Below, in pieces: positions 1-9,600 of a stretch of DNA of 64,000 nt. A program made the position numbers and the translations under genes. Below the pieces are notes generated by a model that was not told the DNA's origin, did no database searches, and saw only the letters and a list, made by a program, of their open reading frames with translations. Within the stretch, counting starts at the first letter, position 1, and each line of letters begins with the position of its first letter. Source of the stretch: Tubiluchus corallicola (Eukaryota; Priapulida; Priapulimorpha; Priapulimorphida; Tubiluchidae); the NCBI GenBank assembly GCA_030141605.1, contig JAQGDQ010002372.1, positions 1-64,000 on the forward strand. Reading direction: 5' to 3'.

Positions 1-3
1 TGC

Positions 4-4
<1 letters not shown>

Positions 5-93
<89 letters not shown>

Positions 94-120
94 AGAGAGA
101 GATTATTATTATTATTATAA
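5..120. repeat. GA microsatellite followed by ATT repeat
   Basis: An almost pure (GA)n run of about 95 bases passes into a short (ATT)n tract. Read on the minus strand this is a TAA-rich then TC-rich tail. It lies about 150 bases beyond the 3' LINE fragment that follows and could be the tail of that insertion. Confidence 0.9.
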
Positions 121-273
121 TTCTTTATTTAAAATTTAAAATTGAACGCATATACAGATATTTACATAAAATACATACAGGGACCCTCTATTTGCAGGGT
201 ATGGTTAAAAAACTTTGTAAATAAAATAGCTGTTATATTCGCAAGACTTTTAAATACCAATAAATCAATATAC

Positions 274-537
274 CAATAAAAGAACAACTAAAATCAAATA
301 GTACCAATTTACACAATTTACACAAAACGACCTGTATAATATAAAAGTGACAGATATAATATAAAAGTTCAATAATTTATACTAAAGTTTGTAAAAATGA
401 ATCACAAACTAACTCAGAGAAAGCAACTAGCAGGTTTTTGTCTCGAGAGGTATAAATTTTACTAATGTTTTGAAATTGTAGGCTATTTGCAAGCGCTAAT
501 CTTTTATTTTCGTCGACCAAAGTACAATTAAAAAGCA
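274..537 (-). mobile_element. 3' end fragment of the non-LTR retrotransposon
   Basis: From about position 290 to 534 the sequence matches the 3' end of the full-length LINE copy (about 6732-6976) with no difference that I can see. It encodes the last 50 or so residues of the reverse transcriptase ORF with the same stop codon and 3' UTR. At 534-538 the match stops abruptly inside the coding region and a C/A-rich minisatellite begins. The identity implies recent insertion or recent duplication. The match on the UTR side fades around 274, so that end is approximate. Confidence 0.85.
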
Positions 538-1208
538 CCACAACATACCACTGCAGCACACCGCACGACCCACATACCACACCACACCAACCACACCATA
601 CGACTCCACCACATCACACCACACTGCACCACACCATACCACTGCAGCACACCGCACCACCCACACACCACACCACACCACCCACACCATACGACTCCAC
701 CACATCACACCACACTGCACCACACCATACCACTGCACCGCACCACCCACACACCACAACACACCACCCACACCATAATACTCCACCACATCACACTGCA
801 CAGCACCACACCATAACACCACACTGCACCACACCACCCACCCACCTACACACCACACCACCCACACCATACCACTCCACCACATCACACCCCACCGCAC
901 CACAACATACCACTGCAGCACACCGCACGACCCACATACCACACCACACCAACCACACCATACGACTCCACCACATCACACCACACTGCACCACACCATA
1001 CCACTGCACCACACCACACCGCACCACCCACACACCACACCACACCACCCACACCATAATACTCCACCACATCACACCGCACTGCACCACACCATAACAC
1101 CACACCGCACCACAACACCCACCCACACACCACGCCACCCACTCCATACCACACTACCCACACCACACCCCACACACCCTATCACCCCACCACACCACCA
1201 CCACACCA
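538..1208. repeat. G-poor minisatellite, CCACACCATACCACTGCA-like units
   Basis: About 670 bases are built of short CCACA, CCATACC and CACTGCA blocks. These combine into longer units, roughly 100 bases, that recur several times, for example the stretch ending in CATACGACTCCACCACATCA. The + strand is rich in C and A and nearly lacks runs of G. Long minus-strand ORFs rich in V, W, G and C are an artefact of this composition, not genes. Confidence 0.9.
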
Positions 1209-2375
1209 CATCAAATCCACCACCTCACGTGGTGATCATGATGTTGATGATGATGATGATGATGGTGGCAACGATGACGACACCTATAGCACAAGCACCA
1301 ACAGCACAGCATTACAACAAAACCATTCCAAACATTTTTCACAAAGTTGAAACTATGTGCTATAATATAATAAATAGCAAAGGCCCCGCAAAAGATTTTG
1401 CGTATAAATACACGTGTAATCAATAATACGCGAACATCCTACCTAGTCCACATTTATAACACAAAGCCCGTAACATCGTGCCTACTGTTTGTTTAACTAA
1501 CGCAAAGCCTGTAGCTTTTTGCTCAATTAAAGTTATAAGATTATAGACAGAGTACAATGGATGACGTCACAACAATGCCTTTGCGTCAGCAGTTTTCTAA
1601 GTGAAAATTGCCGAAAATAGAACTCCTAACTAACTCGTTGATACTCCTCTCGGTGGACCTGCCCTAAAATATATCCCACATCATCGTGTAGCCCTGTCCT
1701 TCCTCTTTGTAAAGAGCTATATATCTCCTTCCGAGAGTCCCACCAGGCGCCGCTAGAACGTTTTTCCCGCATGCTGTTTGGTCAAAATTTCGAAAAAATC
1801 GCGAGTTGGGTCCGGGAAAACGCCCGTTGCGGGGCGCCCTGGCCCTCTCGGGAATTCTAAATATGCCTACTACACCCACCGCTGAACGGGCTATCTATCC
1901 ATACCCAGCACCCCCCTCGGCCCGTTCCCGTTCTCTACATCTCAGCCGTATAACTTTTACAAAAAACGGCCAAAAAAGGGCCATTTTTGGGGGGTTTTTC
2001 GCCTCCCCCTCCTCCCGGTGGGCCCGATTCGAAAAATAAACCATCAATGGCACGACACTAGATCGAGACCTTTCGTTTGATATATAGATCGCCGCAAATG
2101 GTGCCCTCGTCGAAGCTGTAGCCTCGAATCTTATATATATATATATTAAGATACCAAGAATATTAATATAATAGTAGATAGTAGATTAACTTATTACTGA
2201 AGATCATTATTGGGTGACCTTAATAAGCCAAATGCTTCTTGGTCTCCAAAATTATTAAATGTTAATTCATTCTCTTTAAACTTATTTTTTACTCTTAATT
2301 TGCTAAACATCTTTGTTTTTGCAAATGTATTAATTGTTTTAATAATTTAAATAAATTTTGTTGTTGTTATTCTAG
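1209..2375. other. Non-coding stretch with GAT repeat and a GC-richer block
   Basis: A short (GAT)n run lies at about 1233-1266. From about 1640 to 2130 the composition becomes clearly more GC-rich than its surroundings, with C and G runs. Short ORFs occur on both strands there but match nothing I recognise. The block looks like an unclassified repeat rather than an exon. No earlier TTLL exon could be found here. Confidence 0.5.
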
Positions 2376-2455
2376 CGGTCTTCGGCCTGTGGTCAAGGAG
2401 TGACCGTCATCAACAGTTTAAATAAACTGCCAAGAACAGACGTTATTGTACAAAG
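2376..2455 (+). CDS. TTLL exon A
   Basis: TTATTCTAG acceptor, then 26 codons plus AG, then the donor GTTTGT. It encodes the glycine-rich ATP-site segment (ACGQGVTVI) and the VIVQ strand. The split arginine codon is completed by the next exon. Confidence 0.8.
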
Positions 2456-5107
2456 GTTTGTTCTTATAATTCTGTATTTATACAAGCAAGTGTAGAACAT
2501 TTTGAAATTGGTTATATAGTTGAGTGAACCATTTGCAGAAACTTTGTAGCTGAGAGCTTGAAATAGACACTTTTAGACTGAATCATATGACTGGTTCACT
2601 CTGGTGGTTAAAGCAAGAAGAGAATAGAAAACTGCATTGAACTGTCAAAGATTTTATTGGTTATTTACACTATTTACATTAAAGGAAGATGATGACAGCT
2701 CAGCAGCAGTAATCAGAAGAAAAAACCCAGGCTAGCCTTGACAGAACTACCCAAGTCACATGCACTTACTGAGCTTACCTGATTGACTAGTAAATACACT
2801 AGCAATCTTCACTACTATATATGGAAAGCCCAGCAGGTACAGGTGACTGAGCAGGACTGACCAAGGCCCCAAACCAGATTAAACTTGAGTCAAGTTTGAT
2901 AAACAATAATAAACAATTTTAACTGTAGGTGGTAACACATGGTTAATAATTGGTAGTAGTACTTCCAATTATAAAACAAAATGTGCGGCAACTAGGCCTA
3001 ATTGTGTATAGAGTTAAAATTTTGACTTGTTGGTTCAGTCTGCCAAATGTATAGGTGCAAGGTGGCTGTCTCGAGGAAGAAGTGATTACGCACAATTTTT
3101 GTCATAATGACTTTTTTTTCGTTTCTGGTCTGAGGAAACATTTTTCTGTGAGATTAGGTTGGTTTTACAACAAGGATGTAAATCAAATCAAAACTGATAA
3201 CAAAGATCATCTAGACAGCAGTCATCACAATACAGTTAGGTCCATAGCGATGCAGTCTATGCTTGAATCAAAGTTAACGATTTAGTTAGAAAACATACCA
3301 ACGAAAATAACGTCCCAGGGAACACGATAATATTGTATCAACGTTGTCATAATATTTTTGCAAATATGGATACCATGTGGAAGCGTTGACTTGCTACAAC
3401 TTTTTTTTGTAGTACTTTACTAGTACCAATATTTTTATTGATATGAGTAGACCGTGTGTTTCCAATATTGGACAACAATAATGATCCAATGTTGTACTAG
3501 TATTTGACAAAAGTATCTATGTTTCACCTACATAGAGACAATACTTTCTGAACATATTTTTTGTCACGATCCAGATAAGATAGCGACCATACATACGTTA
3601 ACAATATAGTGTGTTGCCTCTGGTAGTGTAGATTTTGCTAATAATTCTTGGCGTGCTTGATTTGAAGTTATTATCAATTGTGCAGCACCTACCATTAAAA
3701 TGAAAAAAAAGCACTAATCCATAAATGTTGTGTAATTTCGAGCATCACATTTATAAAAATTTCTTTTTGTACCCTCCTACTATTATCTACGGTAGTAGCT
3801 GTCATTAAAAATCTATTTTAAGTAATTTTTACTGAAATATAAATGTCCGCACTAAATTTAGAAATTTGAATATTTTGTTTACCAGTTGAATAAGTCTCTT
3901 TGGTATTCGTTAGCGCACAATTAGACTTGAAACATCAATAAGAATTACTTTAGAAGGAGCCTTAAAACCCTGCAAAAAACCACCTAGCAAACGAAAATCA
4001 ACTTGGATAGCTAAAATAAATAAAGATGTTCAACAACTTTAACCAAATCTAGCTTCTGAAGAACTTACGCAAATAGGAGTGGGTGAAATGCTCTAATAAA
4101 TTGTAATGATATGACGACGAAGATGGTGATGATGATGATGGTGATGATGACAAGCAAAGCTCAGTCTGTTCTTTAATTTGATGACAATAATTAACTTTTT
4201 CGAATGGGTTTTTCATTTTGTGCGATGTGTGTGTTTAGAGTTTCGGATGTTTTTGAATTGTTTGCATTTTACACTCCAACCATTAACTATTTTTAGGTAT
4301 CTGCGGAAACCGTATCTTATCGGCGGATACAAATTTGACCTGAGAATTCTCGTATATGTTGCATCATTGGATCCGCTAAGGATCTACATTCATCGAGAAG
4401 GAGCAGCGCGGTTTGCCAGCAAAAAGTAATTACTGAGTTGTAAACTCTGTTTAAGAAAAATTTTGGCTAAAGTTTACAATTCCTCACATTGTTGCTGAAG
4501 TGAATTAGGACTAGGGTTAGGGTGAGGGTAGGGCTAGGGTTTGGGTTTGGGTGCGGGTAGGGTGAGGGTTAGGTTTGGGGTTCGGGTTAGGGTAAGGACT
4601 AGAGTTAGGGTTAGGAATAGGGTTAGGGTGAGGGTAGGGGCTAGTGTTAGGGTTAAAATTAGGATTTGGGTTCGGGTTTGGGTAAGGACAAGAGTTAGGG
4701 TTAGGATTAGGGATAGGGTTGAGTAAGGGTTAGGTTCAGGGTTGGGGTTAGGGTTAGCTATAATTAGGCTTAAGGTTAGGGTTTGGGCTAGGTTTCAGGT
4801 TATGGCTAGGGTGGGGTATTTAAATTGTGCGGGGAATTGGTAACTCCTTCCAAAACAATGTGGTAGGCAATTAAATTTTGCAATAAGCTAGTGACTTGGC
4901 AAAAGCTTAGGAAACACACAATGAGAAAAACATTTTCTTTATCCAAACGTTTTCGTTTTGCCAGTATACAAACCAGTTTGACTTCTTCTCTTTCAGATAT
5001 TCAATTGCAACCACCAGTGATGTGGAGGAGAAGCTAAAACATGTGACAAATGTTGCAGTGAACAAGAAGAATCCTGAATACATCAAAAACAAACACGCTT
5101 TTGTATG
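2376..5107 (+). CDS. TTLL-family polyglutamylase-like gene, three internal exons (partial)
   Basis: Three exons (2376-2455, 4297-4425, 4997-5107) join in phase (0 to 2, 2 to 2, 2 to 2) into about 106 residues of the tubulin-tyrosine-ligase-like fold. The order is typical: a glycine-rich GQGV stretch, then PRTDVIVQRYL, KPYLIGGYKFDLR, LDPLRIYIHREGAARFASKKYS and finally HVTNVAVNKKNPEY. The family adds glutamate or glycine to tubulin tails using ATP. The GG-KFDLR strand and the TN-x4-NK motif are hallmarks. The wording is closest to my memory of TTLL2/TTLL9-type enzymes, but I would not assign a subfamily. The first exons are missing. The C-terminal exons with the metal-binding LEVN motif, expected before the next gene, are also not visible in 5108-11700. 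It may be a truncated copy, or a gene split by insertions. Confidence 0.8.
2456..4296 (+). other. TTLL intron, no gene seen
   Basis: AT-rich sequence between two TTLL exons. A 76-codon ORF at 3055-3285 has no recognisable motif and no convincing splice context. A short GATGAT/GGTGAT run lies at about 4118-4151. I see nothing else. Confidence 0.5.
4297..4425 (+). CDS. TTLL exon B
   Basis: TTTTTAG acceptor and donor GTAATT, phase 2 at both ends. It carries the diagnostic KPYLIGGYKFDLR and DPLRIYIHREG segments of the TTL domain. The ORF ends at a TAA two codons past the donor, as expected for intron read-through. Confidence 0.9.
4509..4818 (+). repeat. Interstitial telomere-like repeat, degenerate TTAGGG
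   Basis: About 310 bases of GGGTTAGGG, GGGTGAGGG, GGGTTTGGG and similar six-base variants. All have the G-rich strand on top and all lie inside a TTLL intron. The variants are too mixed for a functional telomere. The repeat suggests an ancient or slippage-derived interstitial telomeric sequence. Confidence 0.85.
4997..5107 (+). CDS. TTLL exon C
   Basis: TCTCTTTCAG acceptor, donor GTAAGT, phase 2 at both ends. It completes the ASKKYS segment and encodes HVTNVAVNKKNPEYIKNK, equivalent to the HLTN-x-(A/S)-V-(N/Q)-K block of TTLL enzymes. The next exon should begin with the last base of a codon starting TG. No such exon was found downstream. Confidence 0.85.
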
Positions 5108-6544
5108 GTAAGTTTGTGCAGTTTATTTCTAAATAGATGTATCACCCTCTTATTTTGTCGTATAGTAATTTGCCGTATAGAGTGACCTTGATTAATTGTA
5201 GTAATTAATCGAATTGGTAATGATTTGGATTCGCTTATCGATTGCTTATAGGTAACTGATCGATTATCGATTACCCGACTCCGAGGGCTTTGGTTCAGTC
5301 GCTAAGACAATGATCTGTCCTACACGACTATCACCTCGAACTTGCGTTGTGAGTCAGATCTTTATCCCTCAAGTTTACAAGCTAGCTCCCGCAAATGAGC
5401 TTTTTTACACTGCGAATCGTTTCAGGTTCGAATCAAGGATTTAGTGTTGCGATTGTGAGTCACCGAGAAAGCTTTAAACATTCACAAACTCAATGTCTAA
5501 GTTAATACAGCGAATAGACTTTATTGAACTTTACAGTTTACAATTTAATCACCTCTGGATGCAATACAAGATTTGCCCTTTTACGCCGGTGGGCGTTTAC
5601 AAATAATGTCTAGCTCCAAAGAGGATGCTATCCACTTAACTGATTTACGATATTGGCATGATGCACTGAAGGTGCTTAAATCATACCACCACGTGTCGGT
5701 TACAACTGTATCAGATACAAAATACAAAATAGATAAGTTAAAACGCTTAACTTGCGGATTGGCCAATGTACCACTGCTATTGGCCAAATCCCCGTTTCCT
5801 AACAAGACTACGCAGCACCAGTGCTCAGTCTATGCTAAGTAGGTAGATTGTTCCTCCACGCTGAGCCAACGTTGCTTCTATCTTTCAGAAGATGTCCCGG
5901 ACACAACACGATGGCAGCAACCACTGTCAGACTTCCCTCGTTGTGTATGTGACTCTCACGTCACCCCGTTGTGTGTCGTTGGAATATTTTTCCTGAGCTT
6001 ATATCTCAAAAGTCTGACCTTCGTGGTATTGCACCATCTGGCAACACTCTACCACCTGGAAAGTAGCTAACTCTTTCACTTTCTGAATTTGTAACCAATA
6101 CTGACTGTTCTTAAATTCCGCCGCTTTGACTTCTTCCGCACCATCTGGGCGGCATAACTTCTGATTTCATCTTAATGTTCCATGAGCACTGATACTAGAT
6201 CTTGGGTCTTTTAATTATCTTCCCTGCACGCGACAACTAATTGCTAGTGACCTTCTACTTATTGTCTTCTACTCTGCATGCATGCTGCTTAAACAACAGT
6301 GTCTTCTCGAATTCTACACCTGTCCTTCTACTATCGTGTGACAATTTCAACTCATTAAATTCGAGCGCCAGCTGGGTGTATTTCCTATTCAATCTGTATA
6401 AATTTCCTTGACAAAATCAGGGAGGTGCGAGTTTATCATCTGAATCTAATTCATCTGATAACTCAATTAATATTTACCGAAATTCATTTTCCGAAATTTA
6501 TTCATAACAACTGTCCGCTTTTGCATCTTGAATTATTTTCACAG
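5108..6544. other. Repeat-like non-coding stretch with a tRNA-like head
   Basis: Around 5285-5350 the text resembles a decayed tRNA: TGGTTCAGTCGCTAAGAC as A-box-like part, then CCTACACGA as possible anticodon loop. A clean B-box-like GGTTCGAATC follows much later at about 5425. This suggests a tRNA-derived SINE, with low confidence. ORFs at 5573-5842 overlap on both strands and match nothing. I could not find the first exon of the PAN gene here. Confidence 0.35.
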
Positions 6545-6613
6545 GATGATGATGTATTTTGGTTTACGGTTTACATCAATATTTTTGAGTCAGGGACACT
6601 GAAGTTGCAGATG
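6545..6613 (+). CDS. Possible first visible exon of the LolA-PAN gene
   Basis: A TTTTCACAG acceptor, 23 codons and a GTATGG donor, phase 0 at both ends. The peptide contains [19 protein letters not shown], a beta-strand-like pattern that fits the start of a LolA-like domain. The phase suits the next exon if that exon starts at 11764. It could also be chance. Confidence 0.4.
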
Positions 6614-9600
6614 GTATGGTTATACAATACTTTATATGAATATTATTTAGTTATTTATTATGTACTCAAATGGATACATTGTGAATACAATATAAATTGA
6701 ATACTTACCAAGTAAAAGAACAGACTAAAATCAAATAGTACCAATTTACACAATTTACACAAAACGACCTGTATAATATAAAAGTGACAGATATAATATA
6801 AAAGTTCAATAATTTATACTAAAGTTTGTAAAAATGAATCACAAACTAACTCAGAGAAAGCAACTAGCAGGTTTTTGTCTCGAGAGGTATAAATTTTACT
6901 AATGTTTTGAAATTGTAGGCTATTTGCAAGCGCTAATCTTTTATTTTCGTCGACCAAAGTACAATTAAAAAGCAAATGTTCAACTGTTTGTGCTTCCTCT
7001 GAGCATATACAGGCATTTTCGTGTATGTATCCAATTTTAAAAAGAAAATCTTTAAAGTTACCTTGCCCTAATAAAATACTACAAGATAGTTTTTCTAGCC
7101 TTCTGCTATTTGTATGAAAAGGAAGGTCTAGTGGAGTTAAAAATACATTTTCAGGAAGAATAGACAACTCCTGGCATTGGTAGCGAGTACGGCATCTATT
7201 TTTCCATAGGTGTGTTATAAAATGCTCAATATCCTGTTTTTTGTACTCAAGGATATTCAGTGGTATACTACCGTAATCAATAGTACGTGAATTATAATTT
7301 TTACATAATTTTAAATAATGACCACTAGAAGCCAGTAATTCTCGAAGGAAATGTCTATGACCGATTGTGGGATCACGACTAATCTCTATTATATGAGTTT
7401 TGACTAAATCTGAATCCGACATTGCTAGAGATTTTAGCATAAATTTTACTGTGATTCCCTTAAATATAATATCAAGTGGGGGTAGCCCACAAATTAACTC
7501 TAGTTTGTCTTTTGAGGGGTGAAAGTGACAACCAGTAGCAGTTTTCATAACGTCATACAACAGATCGTCAAACAATGAGTGCTTTCTTACCATCCAGGCT
7601 GGAGCAGCATACATTATAATTGGTAAAACTAAAGTCTTAAATAGAGCAATGATAACACTGAGACTGAAGCCTTTATACAGCATGCTCTTACGCTTAATTG
7701 ACATCCACCTATTCCAAGCTTGTCTTCTAACCTTACTTACATGATTTTCAAATGACAAATTACTGTCGATTGTAACTCCTAAAACTTTACTACTTTGCAC
7801 GTAACTAACATCATTAGTTCCAAATTTTAAGCAGTCGTTTAAATCATGAAGGCCAAATGGAATTACTTCAGTTTTTCCTTGCGAGCAATTTAGTATCTGC
7901 CGCCATTTAAAACACCAATTATACAGTTTATCACAGCACAGCTGACTAGTTCTAAGCGTTTCATTTTCGGAAGAACAAGCTACAAGTATTGTTCCGTCAT
8001 CTGCATATTTAAAATTATTAGTATTTGATATTGCTAAGATTTCGTCAAACATGTCGGACACATAAAAATTAAATAGCACCGGGGAGATGACTGACCCCTG
8101 TGGCAGACCTATCTTACAACAGTATTCCTGAGAAGTATAGTTATTGACCTTGATGCGCACATTCCTTTCATATAGAAAAGTCTTAATAAGACCCAGAATT
8201 CTACCTTTAAAGCCGGCCTCATATAGCTTAAACAGTAGACCATCCAACCAGACGCTGTCAAAAGCGCGCTGGAAATCACCGCAGATAGACAGACAGACAT
8301 CATTTTGTAGTAAATGCTTTTGAATATTTGATATTAAGCGAATCAAATAGCGACCGGTATTGCGACCTGCCATGAAACCTTCCTGCACTTCGTCTATCAG
8401 ATCATTTTCAAACATGTAAGTTCTCAATCGATTTGACAGTAAACGTTCAGCAAATTTGCCAAAATAGGATGAGAGCGTCAGGGGTCGAAAGCTACCAGGA
8501 TCCGTATAATTTGTTTTGCCTTCCTTTTTAATGAATATTACATTGGATTCGCGCCAAACCCACTCGCTTTTACTTAAACAAAGATTACACAAGTATAGAA
8601 AAACCGCCTTGGCCCAGAAGCCAAGGTGTTTAACCATCAGTGGATGAAAGGCATCGCAGTCGGTGCTTTTGCCCTGCGTGACTGTTTCTTTTATTGCAAT
8701 GTTTAGTTCATCCATTGTAAAGTTACAGTTTATAGCAAGGGGCACCATGCCTCTATAATCATAGCGAGAAACTTCCCCCTCTACTTGCTGCTGCCAAAAA
8801 TAATCGAAATTTGCACCGTTTACGTGATCTCCACTTAAAAAATTTTTGTATAGTACCTCACAAATATCTTGATTTTCGCTATATATGTTTCCTTCATATT
8901 TTAGCATGCCGATATCTGAATTTGCTCTACCAGTAAATATTTTCTTATAATCTCTTCAGAATGCATTACTTTTGCGAACATTTAAGTTGACACACTTTTT
9001 ATAAAGCCAGTTATCAGCAGCTGTGCGAAGTTCTTCATCAAACTTAGTCTTTTCTTCAAGATACCGGTTCCTATTGTGAATATTAGAATGCTTTAGATAG
9101 ATTTTTCTCAACCTTCGTACATTGTTTGACAAAAAACTTAAGTTTTGAGTCCAAAACGGTTTTGAGTGATTACATATAACTTTCTTTGGTAGTACAGCTT
9201 CACTGCTGTTTTTTATTAATTTCTGAAACAACTGCCACAGCTCAATAGGGTCCTCTCGCATTATAGCATCGTTAAGGAGCGCAAAATTAGAGCGCAAACT
9301 ATTTTCTAAATAACCTGACCAGCTATGCCAATTACTGCTTTTGAAATCGAAGACAGTACGCTTTGCTGTTGTGCTATAGTTATGGAAAGATGCACCTAAC
9401 TTAGTAATGACTGGAAAGTGGCCCATTAACGGAGCTCCACTAAACAATTCAACCTCGTCGTCAACGCTTTGTGTCACCGGTAATGACGCAAGATTGTTTG
9501 TTAGCAATACAATATCAATGATGCTTTTGCCGTGGGCTGATTTAAATGTTTCAACCAACGGTGCAACAGGCAGTACTGGATATGTGCTAGACCAAACAAA

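Noticed and set aside
377-1175. Long minus-strand ORFs rich in Val, Trp, Gly and Cys.
   Set aside because: They follow from the biased minisatellite; several frames are open at once. Only the first 50 codons at 377-530 are real LINE sequence.
540-1208. A CRISPR-like array.
   Set aside because: Units are contiguous without unique spacers, and the host is a eukaryote.
6545-6613. Assignment of this exon to the TTLL gene.
   Set aside because: The TTLL exon at 4997-5107 ends in phase 2 and this exon starts in phase 0. The peptide also lacks TTLL motifs.
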